Shown here: positions 8,952 to 17,628 of the stretch, one piece after another | How the letters are laid out: the number at the start of each line of letters is the position of its first letter | How positions within the stretch are numbered: position 1 is the first letter of the stretch | DNA from: Chrysosporum bergii ANA360D | GTDB taxonomy: Bacteria; Cyanobacteriota; Cyanobacteriia; Cyanobacteriales; Nostocaceae | Reading direction: 5' to 3' | DNA length: 64,000 nt | Assembly: GCF_029891735.1 (NCBI RefSeq) | Contig: NZ_JANQDH010000090.1 | Location: forward strand, 62,001-126,000 | Made by a program: the position numbers and the translations under genes | The notes under the pieces: model-generated | The model's input: only the letters and a program-made list of their open reading frames with translations | Databases searched by the model: none | Told to the model about the DNA's origin: nothing

Positions 8952-9543
8952 AAGAAGTAAAGTCTAGCTTTGTCTAGGTTTTAGATAGCAGGTAAACTTC
9001 CTATAAGTCCACTGTGATTCTCAGCAAAATAGAATAGACGAATTTAGCGACATAGGGTTTGATAGTAATGCTAAGAAACAGCGAACTAAAGGTTAATCAA
9101 GGTTCTAATCTTAAATTAAAGATTGGAGATCAGGTCTACAAAGATTTTTTCAATATAGGACTTTTACGGAACCTTACTATGGGGAAGCCTCTAGGTTAAA
9201 CTTAGGGGAATACATCTGATTTCAGATGATCTTTCCACAGTCCAGGTCAACAATCCCTAAAGGACAAGTGCGAGTATGATGGCAATATATTGCTAGTGGG
9301 ACTAGTTGACTAGTTCAGAAGTAGCCTCCAATTTGAGGTAAACCCGTCTACAGAATTTATTCAAATGAATGGTGTTGTTAAATGACAATACCAGTCAGCA
9401 ATAAACTTTAGCTTTTTGACCAAAAGCCTGTTTTTTCATGCCTTTTATCTGAAGTTTGACTTCCAGATAAAAAAAAGTATGGAAGTAAATCGCAAATATC
9501 AGCAAATCTGACAGTTTTTTTACTGAAAATAAGGTGAACTAAA
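8952..9543. promoter_or_regulatory. mysA upstream region with two hairpins
   Basis: 592 bases without a supportable gene, holding the mysA leader. Hairpin 1 (9411-9436) pairs GCTTTT with AAAAGC and is followed by CTGTTTTTT, so it resembles a weak intrinsic terminator. Hairpin 2 (9443-9472) is TTTTATCTG-AAGT / ACTT-C-CAGATAAAA with one bulged base. Both lie 70-135 bases before the mysA ATG. If transcription starts upstream they could act as an attenuator; alternatively they end a lost upstream gene. No clear -10/-35 pair was picked out. Confidence 0.45.
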
Positions 9544-10773
9544 ATGAACAACGTGCAAGCATCCTTCGCCGCTACAGAAACCGCATTTCATGTGCAAGGT
9601 TACGAAAAAATAGACTTTAGTCTTGTCTATGTCAATGGTGCATTTAACGTTGAAAACAACGAACTTGCGGACACTTACAGCAAATTCGGACGTTGCTTAA
9701 CCGTAATTGATGCCAATGTCTATGAACTGTATGGCGAGGAAATCAGATCATACTTTAAGCACTATGGTATTGATCTGACAGTGTTTCCCATCATCATCAC
9801 GGAGCCAGATAAAACCTTAGCAACTTTTGAAAAAATTGTTGATGCTTTTGCTGACTTTGGCTTAGTTCGCAAAGAACCAGTTTTAGTTGTTGGTGGTGGT
9901 CTAATTACTGATGTAGCTGGGTTTGCCTGCGCTGCTTATCGTCGTAAGAGTAATTATATCCGCATTCCTACTACTCTGATTGGTTTAATTGATGCGGGGG
10001 TAGCAATTAAGGTAGCAGTTAATCACCGCAAGTTGAAAAACCGCCTGGGAGCATATCACGCACCTTTAAAAGTAATTCTGGATTTCTCATTTTTGAAAAC
10101 CTTGCCAACTTCTCAAGTTCGCAATGGTATGGCAGAGTTGGTGAAAATTGCTGTAGTTTCTAACTCAGAAGTGTTTGAACTCCTATACAAATATGGGGAA
10201 GAACTGCTTTATACACACTTTGGACACGTCAATGCTACACCTGAAATCAAAGAGATTGCCCATAAGGTAAACTACAAAGCCATCAAAACCATGCTAGAGT
10301 TGGAGACTCCTAACCTGCATGAAATAGACCTTGATCGCGTTATTGCCTACGGTCACAGTTGGAGTCCTACTTTAGAATTAGCTCCTCGTGTACCCCTCTA
10401 TCACGGTCATGCGGTGAATATAGATATGGCTTTATCTGCAACCATTGCAGCCAAACGCGGCTACATTCCCACCACAGAGCGCGATCGCATTTTAGACTTA
10501 ATGAGTCGCATAGGTTTATCACTAGATCATCCCCTGTTAGAGGAAAACTTGCTGTGGGATGCTACCCAATCTATCACCCTAACACGCGATGGTAAACAAC
10601 GCGCTGCCATGCCTCGCCCCATCGGTGAATGCTTCTTTGCCAATGACTTAACTCGTGAAGAACTGACTGAGGCTTTAGGTGAACACAAACTTCTTTGTGC
10701 TAAATATCCTCGCGGTGGAGAAGGGGTTGACGCATACATTCACGGTCAAGAAGCCCAACTGTTAGGGGTGTAA
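9544..10773 (+). CDS. mysA: 2-demethyl-4-deoxygadusol synthase (sugar phosphate cyclase)
   Basis: A 409-residue member of the dehydroquinate-synthase superfamily that cyclises sedoheptulose 7-phosphate (or an equivalent) to 2-demethyl-4-deoxygadusol, the first step of mycosporine-like amino acid (MAA) synthesis. The NAD-binding GGG is at 117-119 ([20 protein letters not shown]). The metal ligands E198 (MAELVK), H271 (AYGHSWSP) and H287 (YHGHAVNID) are present. The length fits the family. The assignment over its close relatives (2-epi-5-epi-valiolone synthase, DHQ synthase) rests on the adjoining mysB, mysC and mysD genes. mysB starts 5 bases after its stop. MAAs are UV sunscreens, and these clusters are often UV-B induced. 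Confidence 0.95.
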   Translation: MNNVQASFAATETAFHVQGYEKIDFSLVYVNGAFNVENNELADTYSKFGRCLTVIDANVYELYGEEIRSYFKHYGIDLTVFPIIITEPDKTLATFEKIVDAFADFGLVRKEPVLVVGGGLITDVAGFACAAYRRKSNYIRIPTTLIGLIDAGVAIKVAVNHRKLKNRLGAYHAPLKVILDFSFLKTLPTSQVRNGMAELVKIAVVSNSEVFELLYKYGEELLYTHFGHVNATPEIKEIAHKVNYKAIKTMLELETPNLHEIDLDRVIAYGHSWSPTLELAPRVPLYHGHAVNIDMALSATIAAKRGYIPTTERDRILDLMSRIGLSLDHPLLEENLLWDATQSITLTRDGKQRAAMPRPIGECFFANDLTREELTEALGEHKLLCAKYPRGGEGVDAYIHGQEAQLLGV

Positions 10774-10777
10774 AGCC

Positions 10778-11611
10778 ATGACAAATGTTGTAGAAAAACC
10801 AACAGCCAGACCCATAACCCCACATGGCATTTTAGTAGCTTTGCTACAAAAAGCCCTGAAGTTAGCTGAAGAAAATCATATTTCCCCAGAAATATTAGAT
10901 TCTCTAGGCCAAAGCTTTGAATTAGCGAAGGGTTTAGATCCTTATTTGGATGATTACACTACCCCTGAATCTGGCGCATTAACAGCGTTGGCGCAAAAAA
11001 CCAGTCAAGAAGATTGGGGTAAACGCTTTAATGATCATGAAACAGTACGTCAACTAGAGCAAGAAATGCTCTCAGGACATCTGGAAGGACAGACATTAAA
11101 AATGTTTGTTCACATGACTAAAGCCAGGCGCATTTTGGAAGTAGGAATGTTCACTGGATACTCAGCTTTGGCTATGGCGGAAGCACTACCTAAGGACGGA
11201 CAGCTGATAGCCTGCGAAGTTGACCCTTATGTGGCGCAGTTTGCTCAAAATTGCTTTAGTGAGTCTCCCCACGGTCAAAAAATCCTAGTGGAAGTAGCAC
11301 CAGCTTTAGACACACTCCAGAAATTAGCAGCCAAGAAAGAATCATTTGATTTGATTTTCATTGATGCTGATAAAAAAGAGTATGTGCAATACTTCCAAAC
11401 CATTTTAGACCATGACCTACTCACCACCGATGGGTTAATCTGTGTGGATAACACCTTGTTGCAAGGACAGGTTTATTTACCGCCAGAACAACGCAGCGCC
11501 AACGGTGAAGCCATCGCCCAGTTTAACCGTGTTGTTGCTGCTGATCCTCGTGTAGAGCAAGTTTTGTTACCTGTGCGAGACGGTATCACTTTAATTAGAC
11601 GGGTGGCGTAA
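10778..11611 (+). CDS. mysB: 4-deoxygadusol-forming O-methyltransferase
   Basis: A 277-residue class I SAM-dependent methyltransferase that converts 2-demethyl-4-deoxygadusol to 4-deoxygadusol. The SAM motif EVGMFTGYS lies at 121-129, the acidic residue closing motif II in CEVDPY (146-151), and the metal/substrate-type motif DLIFIDADKK at 191-200. It is of the caffeoyl-CoA O-methyltransferase type with an extra N-terminal helical region of about 90 residues. It is spaced 4 bases from mysA, so the two are surely one transcript. A hairpin follows its stop before mysC. Confidence 0.94.
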   Translation: MTNVVEKPTARPITPHGILVALLQKALKLAEENHISPEILDSLGQSFELAKGLDPYLDDYTTPESGALTALAQKTSQEDWGKRFNDHETVRQLEQEMLSGHLEGQTLKMFVHMTKARRILEVGMFTGYSALAMAEALPKDGQLIACEVDPYVAQFAQNCFSESPHGQKILVEVAPALDTLQKLAAKKESFDLIFIDADKKEYVQYFQTILDHDLLTTDGLICVDNTLLQGQVYLPPEQRSANGEAIAQFNRVVAADPRVEQVLLPVRDGITLIRRVA

Positions 11612-11617
11612 TTTTAA

Positions 11618-11649
11618 GTAGGGTGGGTTATCAAAGCAACACACCCTAC
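11618..11649. repeat. hairpin repeat between mysB and mysC
   Basis: The 8-bp arms GTAGGGTG (11618-11625) and CACCCTAC (11642-11649) pair perfectly around a 16-base loop. GTAGGGTGGGT-type palindromes are common dispersed repeats in cyanobacterial genomes. There is no T-run after the 3' arm, so it is not a standard terminator, but it could lower mysC expression relative to mysAB or influence RNA processing. Confidence 0.7.
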
Positions 11650-11699
11650 ATCATTTGTGGCTACACAGTAGCTTCTATTTTCCTTAGTTACCAAAATTT

Positions 11700-13094
11700 A
11701 TGGCACAATCAATTTCTTTATCTCTGGCAAAATCCAAAACCTCATCAACCAGTGTCAAGGTAAAGTTAGTAACTTTGTTTCAAACTCTCGCTACTCTGAT
11801 ATTATTATTAATAGCCTTGCCCTTCAACGCCTTGATAGTATTGCTGTCTTTACTGTGGGGTGTTGTGCTGTGGCCGTTTAAGAAAAAAGTTGTAGCCGCT
11901 CATCCTCAAACTATCATGGTGAGTGGGGCTAAGATGACTAAAGCACTGCAACTTGCCCGCTCCTTCCATGCTGCGGGACACCGAGTTATTTTAATTGAAA
12001 CTCACAAATACTGGTTATCTGGACATAGATTTTCTCAGGCTGTCAGTGCTTTTTATACAGTACCCGCACCAGAAACAGACCCAGAAAGCTACATTCAGGC
12101 GTTAGTAGACATCGTTAAAAAAGAAAAGGTTGATGTTTATGTGCCTGTGTGCAGTCCCGTGGCTAGTTACTACGACTCTCTAGCAAAACCTGCATTATCA
12201 CAATACTGCGAAGTTTTTCACTTTGATGCAGATGTTACCAAAATGCTAGATGATAAGTTTGCCTTTACTGAATTGGCGCGATCGCTTGGTTTATCTGTAC
12301 CTAAATCTTTTAAAATCACAGATCCCCAACAAGTAATTAACTTTGACTTTAGTCAAGAAACTCGCAAGTATATCTTGAAAAATATTGCTTACGACTCAGT
12401 TCGTCGGCTAAACTTAACCAAACTACCTTGTGAGACAACAGAACAAACAGCAGCATTTGTCAATAGTTTACCCATCAGTCCAGAAAACCCTTGGATTATG
12501 CAAGAGTTTATTCCTGGTCGGGAGTTATGCACACACAGCACGGTGCGGAATGGAGAATTAAGACTGCATTGCTGTTCTAACTCTTCCGCATTTCAAATCA
12601 ACTACGAAAATCTAGAAAATACCCAAATTCGTGAATGGGTGGAACGCTTCGTCAACAGTTTAGGACTAACTGGACAAGTTTCCTTTGACTTTATCCAAGC
12701 TTCAGACGGTACAGTTTACGCCATTGAATGTAACCCCCGTACCCATTCAGCCATTACCATGTTTTATAATCATCCTGGTGTGGCTGATGCCTATCTTGGT
12801 AAAACCCCCCAACCGGCCCCCCTAGAACCTTTAGCCAACAGCAAGCCAACTTACTGGTTATATCACGAAATTTGGCGGTTAACTGGTATCCGTTCTTGGC
12901 AACAATTACAAACATCCCTACATACCTTACTGCGCGGCACTGATGCCATTTTCCGCCTCCATGACCCCATACCATTTTTAACTCTACACCATTGGCAGAT
13001 TCCCTTACTTTTACTCAAAAATCTGCAACAACTCAAAGGATGGGTAAAAATAGATTTCAACATTGGAAAACTGGTGGAGTTAGGCGGAGATTAG
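11700..13094 (+). CDS. mysC: mycosporine-glycine synthase, ATP-grasp family
   Basis: A 464-residue ATP-grasp ligase that joins glycine to 4-deoxygadusol to give mycosporine-glycine. A hydrophobic N-terminal stretch at about 24-56 (LFQTLATLILLLIALPFNAL onward) precedes the pre-ATP-grasp domain and may anchor it to membrane. The ATP-grasp core has the metal-binding segment AIECNPRTHSAITMF, with the key Glu near residue 343 and the Asn two residues on. It starts 88 bases after mysB, with the hairpin at 11618 between them. The length and membrane-like N-terminus match MAA-cluster ATP-grasp proteins. Confidence 0.93.
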   Translation: MAQSISLSLAKSKTSSTSVKVKLVTLFQTLATLILLLIALPFNALIVLLSLLWGVVLWPFKKKVVAAHPQTIMVSGAKMTKALQLARSFHAAGHRVILIETHKYWLSGHRFSQAVSAFYTVPAPETDPESYIQALVDIVKKEKVDVYVPVCSPVASYYDSLAKPALSQYCEVFHFDADVTKMLDDKFAFTELARSLGLSVPKSFKITDPQQVINFDFSQETRKYILKNIAYDSVRRLNLTKLPCETTEQTAAFVNSLPISPENPWIMQEFIPGRELCTHSTVRNGELRLHCCSNSSAFQINYENLENTQIREWVERFVNSLGLTGQVSFDFIQASDGTVYAIECNPRTHSAITMFYNHPGVADAYLGKTPQPAPLEPLANSKPTYWLYHEIWRLTGIRSWQQLQTSLHTLLRGTDAIFRLHDPIPFLTLHHWQIPLLLLKNLQQLKGWVKIDFNIGKLVELGGD

Positions 13095-13168
13095 TAAATT
13101 ATCTTTCCGGACCAGAACCAATCTTATTTGGTGAAACACACAATTATTACGCTTACTACACATAAATC

Positions 13169-14218
13169 ATGCCCATACTTCGTATTCTTCATTTAGTTGG
13201 CTCCGCACACAATGATTTTTACTGCAATTTGTCCCGCCTTTATGCCCAAGACTGCTTAGAAGCAACAGCAGAGCGATCGCGGTATGATTTTTACATAGCA
13301 TACATTACACCAGATGGGCTGTGGCGTTTTCCTCCTTCTGTCAGTCGAGAAGATATCGCTGCAACCAAACCCATGTCTGTGGTTGATGCTATCAAGTTTA
13401 TCAGTGAACAAAACATTGACCTGGTACTACCACAAATGTTTTGTATTCCCGGAATGACCCACTACCGCGCCTTATTCGACCTGCTGAACATTCCTTACAT
13501 AGGTAACACAGCAGATGTAATGGCAATAGCCAGCCACAAAGCCACAACCAAAGCAATAGTAGCCGGAGCAGGGGTAAAAGTACCCCAGGGAGAATTGCTA
13601 CGCCCTGGAGATGTACCCACAATTACACCACCAGTAATTATCAAACCCAGCAAATCTGACAATTCTTTAGGGGTAACACTAGTCAAACAAGCCAGTGACT
13701 ACCAACCAGCCTTACAGACAGCATTTAAATATGCAGATGAGGTCATTGTGGAAAAATTTATTCAACTCGGTCGAGAAGTGAGGTGTGGAGTCCTGGTTCA
13801 AGATGGGGAGTTAGTAGGTTTACCCTTGGAAGAATATAAATTAGATCCTCACCACAAACCCATCCGCAGCTATGCTGATAAACTCAAAGAAACAGATGAT
13901 GGTAATTTAACTTTTAGCGCCAAAGATCATCAAAAATCTTGGATTGTAGATATTACCGACCCCATTACGGCCAAAGTTCAGGAAGTAGCTAAAAACTGTC
14001 ATCAAGCTTTGGGGTGTCGCCACTACAGTTTATTTGACTTCCGCATCGACCCGGAGGGACAACCTTGGTTTTTAGAAGCTGGGTTATACTGTTCCTTTGC
14101 CCCTAAAAGTGTGATTTCCACCATGGCTAAAGCAAAAGGTATACCTCTAGATGAGTTATTTTACACCGTTGTTAAGCAAACATTAGCAAACCATCACTCA
14201 ATCAATTTCCGTTGTTAA
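13169..14218 (+). CDS. mysD: D-Ala-D-Ala ligase-like MAA ligase
   Basis: A 349-residue D-alanine-D-alanine-ligase-type ATP-grasp enzyme. In MAA clusters it condenses a second amino acid (serine, threonine or another) onto mycosporine-glycine to give shinorine, porphyra-334 or similar imino-MAAs. The N-terminal Rossmann-like part, the central ATP-binding part (VIIKPSKSDNSLGVTLV) and the C-terminal FDFRIDPEGQPWFLEAGLYC segment are visible. The last replaces the E-x-N loop of true Ddl with LEAGL. This cluster uses mysD and not the NRPS gene found in Anabaena variabilis. Amino acid choice cannot be read from sequence. Its 3' end overlaps the convergent DUF3122 gene by 21 bases. Confidence 0.92.
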   Translation: MPILRILHLVGSAHNDFYCNLSRLYAQDCLEATAERSRYDFYIAYITPDGLWRFPPSVSREDIAATKPMSVVDAIKFISEQNIDLVLPQMFCIPGMTHYRALFDLLNIPYIGNTADVMAIASHKATTKAIVAGAGVKVPQGELLRPGDVPTITPPVIIKPSKSDNSLGVTLVKQASDYQPALQTAFKYADEVIVEKFIQLGREVRCGVLVQDGELVGLPLEEYKLDPHHKPIRSYADKLKETDDGNLTFSAKDHQKSWIVDITDPITAKVQEVAKNCHQALGCRHYSLFDFRIDPEGQPWFLEAGLYCSFAPKSVISTMAKAKGIPLDELFYTVVKQTLANHHSINFRC

Positions 14219-14719
14219 CCATTGCCACTCAGTTACTACATTATTAGGAATCTTGAGAATTAATGTTTTTCCGCCTTTAATTGGCAGATAAAGTTTTAGT
14301 GCATCAGTGGTTGGCAACTGTGGTAAAATATTTGTCAAATCATACTCCCCCACATTAGGTGCAGGTGCTGCCAAAGCATATACATCAGATGCAGCCAGCA
14401 GCTTTCCTGATACCGTTTCAATTTCTAATGTTTGGGGGTGCGCCACTTCTACAACACCAGGAAACCCCACTAGGCGTAATTTTAATTCTTGAATTGGGAG
14501 GTTGTAATTTTGTTTAAACAGCACCACCTGCCAAGAATAGCCTTTTTCATCTTTAATTGATACTTGGGAGTGGTAGCGCAAAACACCAGGGGCATCATGA
14601 TGTTGTCGCAGTACCGCCTGGGCTGATTGTACATCCCATCCGCCAAAACTCAAAGCTACAACAATGAATAAAGCCCAACACTGGCAATATTGCCAAAATT
14701 TTCGCTTCAGGTGAGACAT
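14198..14719 (-). CDS. DUF3122 family exported protein
   Basis: A 173-residue protein with an N-terminal signal segment (hydrophobic core about 13-27, likely cleavage near SAQA) and a C-terminal domain matching what I recall of DUF3122, a cyanobacterial family of unknown function. There is no lipobox cysteine after the hydrophobic core. It overlaps the end of mysD tail-to-tail by 21 bases. The next gene upstream on its strand (DUF1499) ends 31 bases before its start, so the two may share a transcript. Confidence 0.7.
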   Translation of the reverse strand: MSHLKRKFWQYCQCWALFIVVALSFGGWDVQSAQAVLRQHHDAPGVLRYHSQVSIKDEKGYSWQVVLFKQNYNLPIQELKLRLVGFPGVVEVAHPQTLEIETVSGKLLAASDVYALAAPAPNVGEYDLTNILPQLPTTDALKLYLPIKGGKTLILKIPNNVVTEWQWLTTEID

Positions 14720-14750
14720 ACTCTCAACTTCCCTAATTAATAGAAGTTAG

Positions 14751-15248
14751 TTAAATATTTAAGTCCCGCAAAGCCAGACGAATTTGCTCTACACGTCTCC
14801 GGTTAACACCCAGATCTGATTCTCCAATGCGAGATGCTGAACGGACATGAATCACAGACTCATGAGCAGGTAGATAAAACTCCACATCATCCACAAATTT
14901 AAAAATGCGGCTTTTAGACAAAGCATGAATATAATTATCTGTTTGTTCTATCACCTCTGTACGGGGAACAACATTGATAACTTGCAGTAAAATTCCCCGT
15001 GCTGTGTCCCTGTCCACATGATAAGTAATCGGTTCAATGGCGTGTTTAGCATCAGCCCTTTGGCTAACAACACAATTATTACTAGGAGGACAAGAACTCA
15101 GATAACCGTTATTAACTCCCAAATTAAAGGACTCAGCCCAGGTGGGAGCGGAAAATATTAAACCACTGATCAACGTCAGGAACATAACAAAAGTAATCAT
15201 TGGCCAGAGTGGCTTTGTCACGGCTTTCACTACAGGAGACATAAGCAA
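14751..15248 (-). CDS. DUF1499 family protein, membrane-anchored or secreted
   Basis: A 165-residue protein. An N-terminal hydrophobic segment (about 15-35, LWPMITFVMFLTLISGLIFS) ends at APTWAES, a possible signal-peptidase site. The rest fits DUF1499: SSCPPSNNCVVSQR with its two cysteines, then DDVEFYLPAHESVIHVRSAS and RIGESDLGVNRRRVEQIR. The function is unknown; homologues occur in cyanobacteria and plastids. It lies in a minus-strand run between the WcaF-like and DUF3122 genes. Confidence 0.8.
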   Translation of the reverse strand: MLMSPVVKAVTKPLWPMITFVMFLTLISGLIFSAPTWAESFNLGVNNGYLSSCPPSNNCVVSQRADAKHAIEPITYHVDRDTARGILLQVINVVPRTEVIEQTDNYIHALSKSRIFKFVDDVEFYLPAHESVIHVRSASRIGESDLGVNRRRVEQIRLALRDLNI

Positions 15249-15299
15249 ATTATTTACTTTACAGTTTAATTACCACTTTATTATCTTCCATGATTTTGG

Positions 15300-15848
15300 C
15301 TACTGGCCGTATATTTTTCTTGGTTTAATTGCTTGGGCGGGATTTCCCCCATAAATAGTCATGGGTTCTAATGATTTAACAGCCACTCCCCCCATAGTTA
15401 ATACAGCACCTCTAGCAACAGTAACTCCAGGTCCAATAACTGATTTAGCTCCAATCCAACAACCCGCCTCAATGTCAATAGGAGCAATTTTTAACTCAAA
15501 GTTAAGATCATTCCAATTATGATTACCAGTACAGAGATACACCCCTTGAGATATGCAGGCATGACTGCCTATAGTTATATCAGCCAAATTATCTATCCAA
15601 GCATTTTCACCAACCCAGACATAATCACCCAGAGTTAACCGCCAGGGAAACTTGACCCGCACTCCCGGTTTAATGCGGACACCATCACCAACGGTAGCTC
15701 CGAACATTCGTAGTATTTTCACCTTAGCAGATGAAATAGGAAGCCAATAACTCTCCACTAAAGGAGAACCAATAAAGTACCATAACAGCTGTTTCCAATA
15801 GGGAGCGCCGGGAGTATAGTCGCCAAGGTTGTATTTATCTAGCCGCAT
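15300..15848 (-). CDS. WcaF-like left-handed beta-helix acyltransferase
   Basis: A 182-residue hexapeptide-repeat acetyltransferase of the colanic-acid WcaF type. Hexapeptide turns run from about 55 to 165 (VGDGVRIKPGV, LGDYVWVGENAWI, GCWIGAKSVIGPGVTVARGA). The probable catalytic His lies in CTGNHNW. Such enzymes O-acetylate sugars in polysaccharide or glycolipid synthesis. It starts 50 bases after cysW on the same strand but has no obvious link to sulfate uptake; no glycosyltransferase lies next to it, so the acceptor is unknown. Confidence 0.85.
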   Translation of the reverse strand: MRLDKYNLGDYTPGAPYWKQLLWYFIGSPLVESYWLPISSAKVKILRMFGATVGDGVRIKPGVRVKFPWRLTLGDYVWVGENAWIDNLADITIGSHACISQGVYLCTGNHNWNDLNFELKIAPIDIEAGCWIGAKSVIGPGVTVARGAVLTMGGVAVKSLEPMTIYGGNPAQAIKPRKIYGQ

Positions 15849-15898
15849 AATCTGGCTTTGGCAAAGGAGGGTTTAAAAAATTTAAGCTAAATATTACC

Positions 15899-16756
15899 TT
15901 ATTCCTCTAAAGACTCTTCATTTTTAATCCGGGTGCGACGCTCAAAAAACTCTTTAATCACTAAAGTTGCACCAGCAAGAGCAGCTAACACCACCGCAGC
16001 TGCAAAGGCACTTTGAGAATCATAATTGCGATAAGCCTCTTCTACATATAGAGTCAGGGTCTGGCTACGGCCAATTAAATTGCTGGAAACTACAGCAATA
16101 GCACCATACTCACCCATTGCCCGGGCTGTGGTGAGAACAACACCATAAAACAATCCCCAACGAATAGAAGGTAGTGTCACCCGCCAGAAAATTTCCCATT
16201 CTCCAGCCCCTAGAGTTTTAGCTGCTTCTTCTTCCTGAGTACCCACCTCTTCTAAGATGGGAATCACTTCACGAGCCACAAAAGGCATTCCCCCCATCAT
16301 AGTGGCCAGAGCAATACCAGGGAAAGAAAAAATAATCTTGATGTCTAAAAATTGTAGTATGTTGCTTAGTAGCCCATTGCGTCCATAAAGGGAGACTAGC
16401 ATTAAACCAGCCACAATAGGGGAAATGGAAAAAGGCAAATCAATAATACTTAATAACAAAGTACGTCCCCGAAACCGACGGCGGGCAATTACCCAAGCCG
16501 CACATAGCCCAAAGACTACATTTAGGGGTACAGCCACCCCTACAGCCAATGCGGTAAGGCGCACAGCTTGAGTAAAATCAAAACTAGTAAGAGTAGCAAA
16601 AAACGGGCTGATACCCCGGCTAAAAGCTCCAATGAATACGTAAAGAGTAGGAAGAAGTAACACCAAAGCCAAATATATAACCACTGCTGCAATCAAAGCA
16701 ACTTTGCCCCACTCTCTACCCTGATGAAATTGAGTAGATTTAGGTTTAACCCTCAT
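15899..16756 (-). CDS. cysW: sulfate/thiosulfate ABC transporter permease CysW
   Basis: A 285-residue inner-membrane permease with six predicted membrane segments and the EAA loop (EEAAKTLGAGEWEIFWRVTLP) that contacts the ATPase. It resembles CysW more than CysT by sequence and by its place as second permease. Its start overlaps the end of cysT by 11 bases, which indicates translational coupling. Partners are CysT, the binding protein SbpA upstream, and an ATPase CysA that is not encoded within this window. Regulation by sulfur limitation is expected from family knowledge; no site is evident. Confidence 0.93.
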   Translation of the reverse strand: MRVKPKSTQFHQGREWGKVALIAAVVIYLALVLLLPTLYVFIGAFSRGISPFFATLTSFDFTQAVRLTALAVGVAVPLNVVFGLCAAWVIARRRFRGRTLLLSIIDLPFSISPIVAGLMLVSLYGRNGLLSNILQFLDIKIIFSFPGIALATMMGGMPFVAREVIPILEEVGTQEEEAAKTLGAGEWEIFWRVTLPSIRWGLFYGVVLTTARAMGEYGAIAVVSSNLIGRSQTLTLYVEEAYRNYDSQSAFAAAVVLAALAGATLVIKEFFERRTRIKNEESLEE

Positions 16757-17597
16757 AACGTTGCCTCCAAGCCTGCAATAAATTCACCATCAGCAACAAT
16801 ACCAGGGAAATCACCAGTAATACTGTGGCAATAGCCGTAGCCCCGGCCATATCGTTTTGTTCAAGGCGCTGAAATACTAAAATAGGGGCAATCAAATCTT
16901 GATAAGGAATATTAGCAGCAATTAAAACTACGGATCCATATTCCCCCACAGCCCTGGCAAAAGCTTGGGTTGTACCTGTGAGGATAGCAGGTATAAGGGG
17001 GGGTAACACCACCCGCCAAGTTGTTTCCCAATGGGAAGCCCCTAAAGACCAAGCGGCCTCTTCAATGCTGTGGTCTAACTCTTGCAGTACTGGCTGGACA
17101 CTACGCACTACAAAAGGAACAGAAATAAACACCATAGCCACTGCCACCCCTAGGCGAGTAAAAGCCACCCTTAAGCCTAAAGGGGCAAGCAATGCACCAA
17201 TCCACCCCTGCTCACTGTAAATAGTAGTCAGGGTAATACCTGCTACCGCCGTAGGCAGGGCAAAAGGCAGGTCAATCACGGCATCTAAAACTCGCTTGAA
17301 AGGAAAGTCATAGCGCACCAGCACCCACGCCGTAGCAGTTCCAGCCATGCAGTTAATAGCCGCGGCAACAAAAGCAGTGCCAAAGGTGATGTTATAAGTT
17401 GACAGGGCAACGGGATCAGTAGCCAGTCGCCAAAACTCTCCTGGTGTCAAAGTTGCAGCCCGCAGCACTAAGGCAGACACGGGCAAAAGTAGGATAATAG
17501 AAAGATAGGTGATGGTAATTCCCCAGGGCAAAGAAAAGCGCTGCCAGTTTTTCTTAGGGGCGGGGGGGATGGTTGACTGTGTGTTGGCAACTGTCAT
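16746..17597 (-). CDS. cysT: sulfate/thiosulfate ABC transporter permease CysT (CysU)
   Basis: I place the start at the ATG 17595-17597 (MTVANTQSTIPPAPKK), giving 283 residues. A longer reading to 17762 adds 55 residues that only overlap the end of sbpA in another frame and have no family counterpart. Six membrane segments are visible, and the EAA loop is EEAAWSLGASHWETTWRVVLPP. Together with CysW it forms the membrane channel of the sulfate/thiosulfate importer. The gene begins 31 bases after the sbpA stop. Confidence 0.93.
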   Translation of the reverse strand: MTVANTQSTIPPAPKKNWQRFSLPWGITITYLSIILLLPVSALVLRAATLTPGEFWRLATDPVALSTYNITFGTAFVAAAINCMAGTATAWVLVRYDFPFKRVLDAVIDLPFALPTAVAGITLTTIYSEQGWIGALLAPLGLRVAFTRLGVAVAMVFISVPFVVRSVQPVLQELDHSIEEAAWSLGASHWETTWRVVLPPLIPAILTGTTQAFARAVGEYGSVVLIAANIPYQDLIAPILVFQRLEQNDMAGATAIATVLLVISLVLLLMVNLLQAWRQRYEG

Positions 17598-17628
17598 TGT
17601 TTGCAGATAATTTTGCAGATAATTAAGT

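Noticed and set aside
9069-9199. 44-codon ORF in the mysA upstream region
   Set aside because: There is no clear ribosome site and no recognisable family; the composition gives no support for a real gene or a leader peptide.
3312-9543. Genomic island with flanking att repeats at tRNA-Pro
   Set aside because: I looked for a second copy of the tRNA 3' end (TCAAATCCAGTCATCCCG) downstream and saw none; there is also no integrase gene. The region is variable in content but island borders cannot be shown.
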